64,000 bases of DNA from Pseudomonas lini (GTDB taxonomy: Bacteria > Pseudomonadota > Gammaproteobacteria > Pseudomonadales > Pseudomonadaceae): positions 1-64,000 of the forward strand of contig NZ_JAUSSR010000022.1 of assembly GCF_030812475.1 (NCBI RefSeq), given 5' to 3'. Positions 1 through 7,748 of the stretch are shown piece by piece. Under the pieces are notes generated by a model. It saw nothing but the letters and a program-made list of their open reading frames with translations, was not told the origin of the DNA and searched no databases. Position 1 is the stretch's first letter; each line of letters begins with the position of its first letter. The translations under genes were made by a program, and so were the position numbers.

Positions 1-91
1 ATCTGCGGCTTGGGGGGGGGGCGCTGCCCCCGCCCCCCCCCGCCGCGCGCCCCGCGCCCCGGCCCCCCCCCCCCGGCGCCTCCCCCCCCCC
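1..91. other. C/G homopolymer-rich contig edge, probable artefact
   Basis: The first ~91 bases are almost entirely runs of C or G (several runs of 8-13) with no coding or repeat logic, ending abruptly where a normal REP element begins. Nothing else in the window has this composition. It is most likely low-quality sequence or a mis-assembled contig end rather than biology. Confidence 0.7.
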
Positions 92-116
92 CTGTGGGAG
101 CGAGCCTGCTCGCGAA
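92..116. repeat. REP element, single
   Basis: Palindromic unit of the GTGGGAGCGAGCCTGCTCGCGA type. The first recognisable chromosomal sequence after the homopolymer edge; its inverted partner may lie outside the window. Confidence 0.8.
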
Positions 117-156
117 GGGGCCATCAGCCGCACAGCTGCATGACCCGATATCCCAT

Positions 157-196
157 AAACAAAAACGCCGCGATCTCTCGCGGCGTTTTTGTTTGT
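157..196 (-). terminator. Intrinsic terminator after cbcV
   Basis: A perfect 16-bp inverted repeat (AAACAAAAACGCCGCG / CGCGGCGTTTTTGTTT) with a 6-base loop, flanked by A and T runs on both sides, so it can work in both directions. It lies 9 bp after the cbcV stop and closes the cbc operon. Confidence 0.9.
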
Positions 197-204
197 GTTG
201 CTTC

Positions 205-1383
205 TTAGCCCAGGTTCTTGCCGAGCAGCGCGTGATACAACTCGCTGTCACCCAGGATCCCCACCACCTTGTTGTTATCGTGCAGCACCAGCTTGTTGCC
301 GGTCTGGTAACGAATCTGCAGCGCATCGCGCATGCCGATGTTGGAGTCGACCAATGTCGGCCGACGGCCCAGGCCTTCCACCGCTTGCCCTGGAATCCAG
401 TTCTGCAGGTCCAGGCTTGCACCGTTCTGGCGTGCGCCCTTGATGGTGTTGCCTTCGGCCAGGTCCAGCCACGAATCGCCACCTGGATCCAGGCATACCG
501 AACCGTTGATGCGTTTGCAGTTGTCCAGGGTACGCATCAGGCTGCGGCCGCACAGCACGTTCAGCGGGTTGGTGTGGGCGACGAAGGTTCGCACGTAGTC
601 GTCCGCCGGGTTGAGGACGATTTCCTCGGGTTTGCTGTACTGGATGATACGGCCGTCTTTCATGATCGCGATACGGGTGCCGAGCTTCAGGGCTTCATCG
701 AGGTCGTGACTCACGAACACGATGGTTTTGCTGAGCTTGTTTTGCAGTTCCAGCAATTCGTCCTGCAGGCCCTGGCGGATCAGTGGGTCGAGGGCCGAGA
801 AGGGTTCGTCCATCAGCAGAATGTCGGCGTCCATCGCCAGCGCGCGGGCCAGGCCCACACGTTGCTGCATGCCGCCGGACAGCTCGTCGGGCTTCTTGTT
901 GCGCCACTGGGCCAGGCCCACCAGTTCGAGTTTTTCATCGACCAGTTTTCTCCGTTCCTTCTCCGGACGACCCTGCATTTCCAGACCGAAACTGATGTTC
1001 TCGCGAACGGTCAGCCAAGGCATCAGGGCGAACTTCTGGAACACCATCGCAATGCGCTTGGTGCGCATCATTTTCAGTTCCGCCGGGGTGCAGGAAGCGA
1101 TGTCGATCTGCTTGCCTTCGTGCTCGACGAACAACTTGCCACGGCTGACGGTGTTGAGGCCGTTGATGCAGCGCAGCAGGCTGGACTTGCCGGAGCCGGA
1201 CAGGCCCATCAATACGCAGATTTCACCTTTCTCGACGTCCAGGCTGGCCTTTTCGACCCCAACGATCTGCCCGGTCTTTTTCAGAATCTCGTTACGGGTC
1301 ATGCCCTGATCCAGCAGCTTGAGTGCTTCGCGTGGATCCTTGGAGAAAATTACGTCGACGTTATCGAAGCGAATAATGCTCAT
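205..1383 (-). CDS. cbcV: Choline/quaternary amine ABC transporter, ATP-binding subunit CbcV
   Basis: Predicted 392-aa ATPase of the glycine betaine/proline-type (OpuA/ProV) importer class. Visible motifs: Walker A GLSGSGKS at residues 60-67, Q-loop near 116, signature LSGGMQQR at about 168-175, Walker B ILLMDEP at 188-194, then VFVSHD as H-loop. The ~110-residue C-terminal extension is longer than a bare ATPase and is typical of this class. The start overlaps the permease stop by 4 bases (ATGA), showing translational coupling with cbcW. In P. aeruginosa the CbcXWV core serves choline, betaine and carnitine importers; that substrate range is inferred here from synteny with sdaB, gbdR and the carnitine genes. 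Confidence 0.92.
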   Translation of the reverse strand: MSIIRFDNVDVIFSKDPREALKLLDQGMTRNEILKKTGQIVGVEKASLDVEKGEICVLMGLSGSGKSSLLRCINGLNTVSRGKLFVEHEGKQIDIASCTPAELKMMRTKRIAMVFQKFALMPWLTVRENISFGLEMQGRPEKERRKLVDEKLELVGLAQWRNKKPDELSGGMQQRVGLARALAMDADILLMDEPFSALDPLIRQGLQDELLELQNKLSKTIVFVSHDLDEALKLGTRIAIMKDGRIIQYSKPEEIVLNPADDYVRTFVAHTNPLNVLCGRSLMRTLDNCKRINGSVCLDPGGDSWLDLAEGNTIKGARQNGASLDLQNWIPGQAVEGLGRRPTLVDSNIGMRDALQIRYQTGNKLVLHDNNKVVGILGDSELYHALLGKNLG

Positions 1384-2243
1384 GCGTCACCCCCTACTTT
1401 GGCGTCGGGTTGTTTGCAGATACGGTCGAGCATGATCGCCAGCAGTACGATCGCCAGGCCTGCTTCGAAGCCCAAGGCGATATCAGCAGTGTTCAGTGCG
1501 TTGACCACGGGTTTGCCCAGACCGTCGGCGCCCACCAGTGCCGCGATCACTACCATCGACAACGACAGCATGATGCACTGGGTGATACCGGCCGCGATGC
1601 TTGGCATGGCGTGAGGCAATTCAATCCGTGAGAGCAACTGACGTCGCGAGCAGCCAAAGGCCTTGCCAGCGTCCATCAATTCTTCCGGGACATCGCGAAT
1701 GCCCAGGTAGGTCAGGCGGATGGGCGCGGCAATCGCGAACACCACCGTGGAGATCAGACCCGGGACCACACCCAGACCGAAGAGGGTCAGGGTAGGAATG
1801 AGGTAAACGAAGGTCGGCACGGTCTGCATCAGATCGAGTACCGGTCGCATCAGTGTGTAGAACATCGGCTTGTGCGCGGCGACGATGCCCAACGGCACGC
1901 CGATCAGTACGCAGACCAGGGTGGCGAACAGCACCTGGGCAAGGGTTTCCATGGTTTCCTGCCAGTACCCCAGGTTCAGGATCAGCAAGAAGGAAGCGAT
2001 GACAAAAACGGTCAGCCCCCACTTTCGTTGGATGAAGTGTGCGATGAGCGCGATGAGGCCGATCAATGCCAGCGGGTTGAACCAGGTCAGCGCGAAAGTC
2101 ACGCCGTGGATCATCGTTTCCAGTGACAAGGCGATGGCATCGAAGGTGCTGGCGCCGTTTTGCGTCAACCATTCAACAAAGCCTGCAATGTACTGGCCTA
2201 AAGGTATTTTCTGATCAATCAGCATGGTAGTGAACGTCCGCAT
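1380..2243 (-). CDS. cbcW: Choline/quaternary amine ABC transporter permease CbcW
   Basis: Predicted 287-aa inner-membrane permease of the ProW/OpuAB family with about six hydrophobic segments and the binding-protein-dependent permease loop (MDAGKAFGCSRRQLLSRIELPHAMPSI region, about residues 190-215), where it docks with the ATPase. It sits between the substrate-binding protein gene (48 bp upstream) and cbcV (4-base overlap), so the three are one operon. The N-terminus is uncertain: a second ATG seven codons in is also possible and neither has a strong ribosome site. Confidence 0.92.
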   Translation of the reverse strand: MRTFTTMLIDQKIPLGQYIAGFVEWLTQNGASTFDAIALSLETMIHGVTFALTWFNPLALIGLIALIAHFIQRKWGLTVFVIASFLLILNLGYWQETMETLAQVLFATLVCVLIGVPLGIVAAHKPMFYTLMRPVLDLMQTVPTFVYLIPTLTLFGLGVVPGLISTVVFAIAAPIRLTYLGIRDVPEELMDAGKAFGCSRRQLLSRIELPHAMPSIAAGITQCIMLSLSMVVIAALVGADGLGKPVVNALNTADIALGFEAGLAIVLLAIMLDRICKQPDAKVGGDA

Positions 2244-2291
2244 GCAAGGAAATAAACAGCCCGGGGAAGTTACCTTCTCCGGCGTAAGCGA

Positions 2292-3239
2292 TTACTGTGC
2301 GAGCTTGGCTTTGACGGCCTCCAGGCCTGGTTTACCGTCAATGGTGGTCACGCCAGCGAGCCAGGTATCGAGGACCTGTGGATTTTTTTTCAGCCAGGCC
2401 TTGGCGGCCGCGTCAGGCTTCATTTTGTCGTCCAGGACGTTGCCCATCAGCGTGCTTTCCATGTCGAGGGTAAACACCAGGTTTTTCAGCAACTGCCCCA
2501 CGTTGCTGCATTCCTGAACGTAGCCCTTGCGGGTGTTCGTGTAGATGGTCGCCTGGCCGAAATTGGGGCCGAAGAACTCGTCGCCGCCGGTCAGGTACTT
2601 CATCTTGAATCGGGTATTCATCGGGTGCGGTTCCCAGCCCAGGAACACCACGGAGGTGTTGCGGCGCTGGGCGCGATCGACTTGCGAGAGCATGCCTGCC
2701 TCGCTGGATTCGACCACCTTGAAGCCGGCGTCTTTCAAGCCGAAGGCGTTCTTGTCGATCATGCTCTGAATCAGTCGGTTACCGTCGTTGCCCGGTTCGA
2801 TGCCGTAGATCTTGCCGTCGAGTTCTTTCTTGAACTTGGCGATGTCGGCGAAATCCTTCAGACCCTTGTTATACAACTCTTCGGGGACGGCAAGTGTGTA
2901 TTTTGCGTTTTCCAGGTTGGCGCGCACGGTGTCCACGGTGCCGGCATCACGGTAAGCCTTGATGTCGTTTTCCATGGTCGGCATCCAGTTACCCAGGAAT
3001 ATGTCCATGTTCTTGCCATCGGCCAGGGATTTGTAAGTCACTGGCACGGAAATCATCGTGGTCTTGGTCTTGTAGCCCAGGGCATCGAGCACGACGCTGG
3101 TGGTGGCGGTAGTCACGGTGATGTCAGTCCAGCCGACATCAGAGAAGTTTACGGTTTTGCACTGGGCCGGTTCTGCGGCTTGCGCCAGAAACGGCAGACT
3201 CAGCATGGCGGCCAACAACAACGGCGGGGAACCTTTCAT
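2292..3239 (-). CDS. cbcX: Choline ABC transporter periplasmic substrate-binding protein CbcX
   Basis: Predicted 315-aa periplasmic binding protein of the OpuAC/ProX family. Residues 1-21 form a signal peptide ending in AQA-A. The mature protein has the repeated Trp/Tyr-containing blocks seen in quaternary-ammonium binders, for example VGWTDI, FLGNWMP and FLGWEPHPMN. It resembles the carnitine binding protein CaiX at 11665-12609 over most of its length, as expected for paralogues feeding the same CbcVW core. An AGGAG ribosome site lies 8 bases before the ATG. First gene of the cbcXWV operon; its promoter region is shared with the divergent sdaB. Confidence 0.92.
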   Translation of the reverse strand: MKGSPPLLLAAMLSLPFLAQAAEPAQCKTVNFSDVGWTDITVTTATTSVVLDALGYKTKTTMISVPVTYKSLADGKNMDIFLGNWMPTMENDIKAYRDAGTVDTVRANLENAKYTLAVPEELYNKGLKDFADIAKFKKELDGKIYGIEPGNDGNRLIQSMIDKNAFGLKDAGFKVVESSEAGMLSQVDRAQRRNTSVVFLGWEPHPMNTRFKMKYLTGGDEFFGPNFGQATIYTNTRKGYVQECSNVGQLLKNLVFTLDMESTLMGNVLDDKMKPDAAAKAWLKKNPQVLDTWLAGVTTIDGKPGLEAVKAKLAQ

Positions 3240-3676
3240 GAATGGACTCCTTGGTGTTTTTTTTGGCAGTGTTCCGACTGGACCACCGCACTTAATTAGG
3301 TTGCGGTTGGATGGCGTTTTGGAGACATCTTTACCACGGTGCCTTGCAATCGAGTCGATACGATCATGTACCAGTGAAAATCTGACGCCTACAGGGTGCG
3401 TCGTATCCAGTACAGGGAGGGTCGCATCCAGTATCGGTGACGTCGCTTACAGCTTTTTTCAGCCCTGTTCGTTGCTTTGAACCGCAAAAAAACGGCGAAA
3501 ACACAGCGTAAAACGCATGCGGCGTTGGTGGACAAGAGTACGTCGGTGTCAGACGTCGAATGACAAGGTAAAAGCCGGATGATGCAGCCATACCGGCGGA
3601 TTGCAGCTTGAGCGTAGCAGCTCCGTCGCCAGGCGCTTTTGCGTCTGGAGTTGGCACATCCAGGAGTTCGGCAGTA
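3240..3676. promoter_or_regulatory. Divergent cbcX / sdaB control region
   Basis: This 437-bp gap separates two diverging genes of the betaine pathway. The notable content is a series of GTCG-starting half-sites at 3400, 3421 and 3442 (exact 21-bp steps), described separately. No gene is supported in it; antisense open frames running through it continue over sdaB and are shadows. Confidence 0.6.
3400..3455. promoter_or_regulatory. Three 21-bp-phased half-sites, candidate GbdR operator
   Basis: GTCGTATCCAGTA at 3400-3412, GTCGCATCCAGTA at 3421-3433 and GTCGCTTACAG at 3442-3452 lie exactly 21 bp apart, i.e. two helical turns. AraC-family activators bind such direct repeats with their two HTH motifs. 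The place (between cbcX and sdaB, both in the GbdR regulon of P. aeruginosa) makes GbdR the likely ligand. Binding is inferred, not shown. Confidence 0.5.
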
Positions 3677-5053
3677 ATGGCTATCAGCGTTTTCGACCTG
3701 TTCAAAATCGGTATTGGCCCTTCCAGTTCGCACACCGTCGGACCCATGCGGGCCGCGGCGTTGTTCGTGCAAGGTTTGCGTGAGCAGGGGCTTTTGGAGC
3801 GAGTGCGGCGTGTGGAAGTCCAGCTGTACGGGTCGCTGTCGGCCACCGGCATCGGCCACGGCAGCGACAACGCAGTGATCATGGGGCTGATGGGCGAGTG
3901 GCCGGACGCGATCGATCCGTCGCAGATCGGACTCCACATTGCCAGCCTGCGCGAGTCCGATACGCTGTTGCTCGACGGGCGCTTGCCTGTGCCGTTCATC
4001 TGGGCGCGGGACATGCGCCTGATCGACGAAAACCTGCCATTCCACCCCAACGCCATGACCCTGGTTGCCGAAGGCGATGAGGGTGAGCTGCATCGCGATA
4101 CCTACTATTCCATCGGCGGCGGGTTTGTCGTCGATGAAGCACAAGCCAGCAGCGGTGTGGTGGACCTGGATAGCACGGTGTTGCCGTACGACTTCTCCAG
4201 CGCCGCCGAGCTGCTCAGTCTGTGCAAGCAACACAACCTGCGTGTTGCCGAATTGATGATGGCCAACGAGAAGGTCTGGCGCAGCGAAGAAGAAATCCGC
4301 GCCGGCCTGATGAAACTTTGGCGCGCGATGCAAGATTGCGTCGAACAGGGCCTCAAACACGAAGGCATCTTGCCCGGCGGCCTGAACGTGCGTCGGCGCG
4401 CGGCCAAGCTGCACCGTAGCCTGCAGGAGTTGAACAAGCCTAACGTGATTGGCTCGACGCTGAGCGCCATGGAGTGGGTGAACCTGTTCGCCCTGGCGGT
4501 CAATGAAGAAAACGCCGCTGGCGGACGCATGGTCACGGCGCCGACCAACGGCGCGGCGGGAATCATTCCTGCGGTGCTGCATTACTTTATGAAGTTCAGC
4601 GAAGTGGTGACTGACGCCAACGTAGTCGACTATTTCCTTAGCGCGGCGGCGGTGGGGATTCTGTGCAAAAAGAATGCTTCGATTTCCGGCGCGGAAGTCG
4701 GGTGCCAGGGCGAGGTCGGCTCGGCTTGCGCCATGGCGGCGGCCGGGTTGGCGGAGATTCTCGGTGCCACGCCGGAGCAACTGTGCAACGCGGCGGAGAT
4801 CGGTCTGGAACACAACCTTGGTCTGACCTGCGATCCGGTGGGTGGGCTGGTGCAGGTGCCGTGCATCGAGCGCAATGCGATTGCGGCGGTGAAGGCGATC
4901 AACGCGGCGCAGATGGCGCTGCGGGGTGACGGTCAGCACTTTATCTCGCTGGATCGGGTGATCCGGACCATGCGCGATACCGGGGCCGATATGCATGACA
5001 AATATAAAGAGACGTCGCGGGGTGGTTTGGCGGTCAGCGCCGTCGAGTGCTGA
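3677..5053 (+). CDS. sdaB: L-serine ammonia-lyase (L-serine dehydratase)
   Basis: Predicted 458-aa single-chain, iron-sulfur L-serine dehydratase converting serine to pyruvate and ammonia. It starts with the typical [24 protein letters not shown] block (beta domain, SSSHTVGP), and the alpha part carries [26 protein letters not shown] with the cluster cysteines. The ATG at 3677 was chosen because CAGGAG lies 10 bases upstream and the family begins there; the frame is open further upstream but without family similarity. Its place between cbcXWV and gbdR matches P. aeruginosa PA5379, where it drains serine made from glycine betaine into central metabolism. Confidence 0.93.
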   Translation: MAISVFDLFKIGIGPSSSHTVGPMRAAALFVQGLREQGLLERVRRVEVQLYGSLSATGIGHGSDNAVIMGLMGEWPDAIDPSQIGLHIASLRESDTLLLDGRLPVPFIWARDMRLIDENLPFHPNAMTLVAEGDEGELHRDTYYSIGGGFVVDEAQASSGVVDLDSTVLPYDFSSAAELLSLCKQHNLRVAELMMANEKVWRSEEEIRAGLMKLWRAMQDCVEQGLKHEGILPGGLNVRRRAAKLHRSLQELNKPNVIGSTLSAMEWVNLFALAVNEENAAGGRMVTAPTNGAAGIIPAVLHYFMKFSEVVTDANVVDYFLSAAAVGILCKKNASISGAEVGCQGEVGSACAMAAAGLAEILGATPEQLCNAAEIGLEHNLGLTCDPVGGLVQVPCIERNAIAAVKAINAAQMALRGDGQHFISLDRVIRTMRDTGADMHDKYKETSRGGLAVSAVEC

Positions 5054-5787
5054 CACGCCGCAACCCCCTGTAGGCGCTGCGGTGCGACGATTCGACTTGC
5101 CAGCGAAGAGGGTGTGTCAGTCGCTATTAATAGCGAATGTGCCGCCGCCTTCGCCGGCAAGCCGGCTCCTACAGGTGTAGGCGGTGTATCTGACACAACG
5201 CGCCGCCGGTTCGCCGGCAAGCCGGCTCCTACAGGTGTAGGCGGTGTATCTGACACAACGCGCCGCCGGTTCGCCGGCAAGCCGGCTCCTACAGGTGTAG
5301 GCGGTGTATCTGATACAACGCGCCGCCGGTTCGCCAGCAAGCCGGCTTCTGCAGATAGCGTCAGACCAGTCAAAATTGCTCGCAAAATGCACACACAAAG
5401 TTAAACGCGCCATTTTTTGGCGCGTCGCTTACAGATAAGTCGTCAACCCGAGAACCTGCTTCAAAACCAGCCCTGACCGCTCGTCACCTGTGCGTGTGGT
5501 GACACTCTCCCAAGCCCCGCCGCAGCCCTGTTCCCACAAGTGATACCGAACTGCTCACACGCAACCCTACGTAGCGCTTGCCGCCCTTGTTGGCACTAAA
5601 ATCCCACATTCTATTTGCGTCATATGCAGACACATTCCGACGTCGTTTTCAGGATTTATTGAACGCGTATTCAATTTTAGGCATGACAATTGCTCTGTCA
5701 TTACAAAGCCCGTCTCCCACGCGAGAACGATGGCAATAACAAGAGCCGCCTGAGGCCATCACCCGCTTTGTGTGAGGAGATACCGCG
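5054..5787. other. sdaB-gbdR intergenic region
   Basis: The 734-bp gap holds a 60-bp tandem REP array (annotated separately), a GC hairpin ACGCGCCA-(T)6-GGCGCGT near 5405-5425, a copy of GTCGCTTACAG at 5424-5434 (the same 11-mer occurs in the cbcX/sdaB control region) and, in the last ~150 bp, the AT-richer gbdR promoter area. No convincing gene was seen. Confidence 0.6.
5161..5345. repeat. Tandem array of a 60-bp REP-containing unit, 3 copies
   Basis: A 60-bp unit beginning GCCGGCTCCTACAGGTGTAG occurs three times head-to-tail at 5161, 5221 and 5281. Copies 1 and 2 are identical and copy 3 differs at two bases (a C-to-T change and one G-to-A). Partial units flank the array at 5151-5160 and 5341-5350. 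Each unit contains one REP core (CGCCGGCAAGCCGGCTCCTACAG type). Open frames cross the array on both strands only because 60 is a multiple of three. Confidence 0.9.
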
Positions 5788-6891
5788 ATGACGACGTTCA
5801 ACTCCGGGGCCCAACCCCAGAACCGTGCGCCACAATCCATCGGCTTTCTGCTGCTGGACAATTTCACGCTTATTTCTTTGGCCTCCGCAGTAGAACCCCT
5901 GCGCATGGCCAACCAATTGTCCGGTCGCGAGCTGTATCGCTGGACCACGATCACCGTCGATGGCGGTCAGGTCTGGGCCAGTGACGGCCTGCAGATCACC
6001 CCTGATTGCTCCATGCACAAAGCGCCGCCTCTTGACACCATCATTGTCTGCGGCGGTATTGGCATCCAGCGCACCGTTACCCGCGAACATGTGTCGTGGC
6101 TGCAAAGCCAGGCGCGTCAGTCCCGCCGTCTCGGCGCGGTCTGCACCGGCAGTTGGGCCCTGGCCTGCGCTGGCCTGCTGGACGGCTTCGATTGCAGCGT
6201 GCATTGGGAATGCCTGGCCTCGATGCAGGAAGCCTTTCCGCGTGTCGCCATGAGTACGCGCCTGTTCACTCTCGACCGTAACCGTTTCACCAGTTCCGGC
6301 GGCACCGCGCCGCTGGACATGATGCTGCACCTGATCAGCCGCGATCACGGTCGTGAACTGTCGGCCGCGATCTCGGAAATGTTCGTCTACGAGCGCATTC
6401 GCAACGAGCAGGATCACCAGCGTGTACCGCTCAAGCACATGCTCGGCACCAACCAGCCGAAGCTGCAGGAAATCGTCGCGCTGATGGAAGCCAACCTGGA
6501 AGAGCCGATCGATCTCGACGAACTGGCGGTGTACGTCGCCGTGTCCCGTCGTCAGCTGGAGCGGCTGTTCCAGAAGTACCTGCACTGCTCGCCATCGCGT
6601 TACTACCTGAAACTACGCCTGATCCGCGCCCGGCAGCTGCTCAAGCAAACGCCGATGTCGATCATCGAAGTGGCATCGGTGTGTGGGTTCGTGTCTACGC
6701 CGCACTTCTCCAAGTGCTACCGCGAATACTTCGGCATTCCGCCACGCGACGAACGCGTCGGCTCCAACACCACGCAACAAGTGGCGATGATGCCGCTGCC
6801 GCAGGCACTGGTGCTGTCGCCATTATCCGGTCCGTTGTCGGCGTTGAGTCAGGCGCGCAACGAGTCGACTTTTGCCAGCGTAAGGCTCTAG
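5788..6891 (+). CDS. gbdR: Glycine betaine/dimethylglycine-responsive activator GbdR
   Basis: Predicted 367-aa GATase1-like AraC-family regulator: an N-terminal DJ-1/PfpI-like domain (about residues 15-180, with the elbow VCTGSWALACAGLL near 118-130) and a C-terminal AraC double HTH (about 230-325, ending VCGFVSTPHFSKCYREYFG). In P. aeruginosa GbdR senses glycine betaine and dimethylglycine and activates gbcAB, dgcAB, cbcXWV, sdaB and the sox operon; the same role is inferred here from position next to sdaB and similarity of layout. GAGGAG lies 8 bases before the ATG. It closely resembles the second regulator of this window, CdhR. Confidence 0.93.
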   Translation: MTTFNSGAQPQNRAPQSIGFLLLDNFTLISLASAVEPLRMANQLSGRELYRWTTITVDGGQVWASDGLQITPDCSMHKAPPLDTIIVCGGIGIQRTVTREHVSWLQSQARQSRRLGAVCTGSWALACAGLLDGFDCSVHWECLASMQEAFPRVAMSTRLFTLDRNRFTSSGGTAPLDMMLHLISRDHGRELSAAISEMFVYERIRNEQDHQRVPLKHMLGTNQPKLQEIVALMEANLEEPIDLDELAVYVAVSRRQLERLFQKYLHCSPSRYYLKLRLIRARQLLKQTPMSIIEVASVCGFVSTPHFSKCYREYFGIPPRDERVGSNTTQQVAMMPLPQALVLSPLSGPLSALSQARNESTFASVRL

Positions 6892-6892
6892 T

Positions 6893-7095
6893 CCGAGGCG
6901 CCTGCATCGCGGGCAAGCCCGCTCCTACAGGTTGTGCGCCGATGCATCAATTGTGTGGACGACGCACAACCACTGCGGGAGACCGAGGCGCCTGCATCGC
7001 GGGCAGCCTGCTTCTACAAGTTGTGCGCCGATGCATCAATTGTGTGGACGACGCACAACCACTGTGGGAGCGGGCTTGCCCGCGAAGGCGTCCTG
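6893..7095. repeat. 90-bp tandem duplication containing REP elements, plus a further REP
   Basis: A 90-bp segment starting CCGAGGCGCCTGCATCGCGG at 6893 is repeated at 6983 with a handful of differences. Each copy has a REP core and an inverted pair TTGTGCG..CGCACAA. A normal REP (ACTGTGGGAGCGGGCTTGCC) ends the block at about 7060-7088. Occupies the gap between gbdR and the next gene. Confidence 0.85.
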
Positions 7096-7359
7096 TCAGG
7101 CGCTACGGCTCTGTTGATATTCCGCCAATGCCGGCAGCAATTGCTTGTCGATAGCCTGGCGCACAGCCGGCAGGATGGTCGCGCTGCTGGTGTACATCTG
7201 TTTGACCATGGTCCGCAGCGTCATCGCCCGTTCATCGTTCAAACCCCGCACCGCACACTCGCAAGCCTGCTCTGCGGTGGAGCCGCTCGGTACGTTAAAA
7301 CCCAACGACTTCAGTTGGCCCAACAGGTCTTCCTGGTCAATCAAATCGGTGTGCATCAT
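7096..7359 (-). CDS. Hypothetical protein, 87 aa, mostly helical
   Basis: Small cytosolic protein with no signal peptide or membrane segment, beginning MMHTDLIDQEDLLGQLKSLGF and containing one Cys pair (CEC) and a central block of charged helices. I do not recognise the family. The start at 7359 (or the adjacent ATG at 7356) has GAAGGA 7-10 bases upstream and removes an Arg/Pro-rich stretch present if a longer start is assumed. It lies alone between gbdR and the carnitine block; codon use looks native. Confidence 0.7.
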   Translation of the reverse strand: MMHTDLIDQEDLLGQLKSLGFNVPSGSTAEQACECAVRGLNDERAMTLRTMVKQMYTSSATILPAVRQAIDKQLLPALAEYQQSRSA

Positions 7360-7466
7360 GACGCAATCCTTCTTCGGGGAACGTGGTCTTGGCTCGATTC
7401 TGGTTGGGGCTCTGGGTGGCGGCAAGGGCAATTTGTCGCAATGACCGCAATGGCTATGAACATGTC

Positions 7467-7612
7467 GTTTTCGGCTAACTTGCCAATTAGCGGAGGAGGC
7501 ACACTGGATTCAGCTGGCTACACGAAGGTTTGGTCACCCTCGCGCAACGGCTCCTCAACAGTTACCCACCTCTGCCCCGATCCTGTCACGGCTTGATCGG
7601 GGTTTTTTTTGT
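7467..7612 (+). ncRNA. Candidate small RNA ending in an intrinsic terminator
   Basis: A strong plus-strand terminator (CCCCGATC / GATCGGGG stem, then 8 T) sits at 7575-7610, 680 bp past the last plus-strand gene and with no open frame of note before it. A weak sigma70-like promoter TTGTCG-16 bp-TATGAA at 7433-7460 would give a transcript of about 140 nt. Both facts suggest a stand-alone transcript. Promoter and transcript are inferred; no known sRNA family was recognised. Confidence 0.35.
7575..7610 (+). terminator. Intrinsic terminator with 8-T tail, orphan
   Basis: Stem CCCCGATC..GATCGGGG followed by TTTTTTTT. It only reads as a terminator on the plus strand, and no protein gene ends close upstream on that strand. 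Confidence 0.85.
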
Positions 7613-7650
7613 GTGTGAATCAGTAGGGAATTTGGTGTCTGGACTGACGC

Positions 7651-7726
7651 CTTCGCGAGCAGGCTCGCTCCCACAGGGGATTTGTGCACGACGCAAAACC
7701 ACTGTGGGAGCGAGCCTGCTCGCGAT
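7651..7726. repeat. Inverted REP pair (REPIN)
   Basis: CGCGAGCAGGCTCGCTCCCACAG and its inverse CTGTGGGAGCGAGCCTGCTC about 25 bp apart, just past the stop of the oxygenase gene. Confidence 0.85.
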
Positions 7727-7748
7727 GAACGATGAACGATGACGCGGT

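Noticed and set aside
10-1614. A 534-codon plus-strand open frame starting in the homopolymer edge
   Set aside because: Begins in artefact sequence and runs antisense to cbcV and cbcW; no recognisable domain.
3389-5056. A 555-codon minus-strand open frame opposite sdaB
   Set aside because: sdaB on the plus strand has a complete family sequence; the antisense frame has none.
5161-5345. Possible CRISPR array
   Set aside because: The whole 60-bp period is repeated, so there are no unique spacers, and no cas genes are in the window. It is a tandem REP unit.
5114-5413. Open frames of 96-98 codons on both strands over the tandem repeat
   Set aside because: They exist only because the 60-bp period has no stop in those frames; translations are the same 20 residues repeated.
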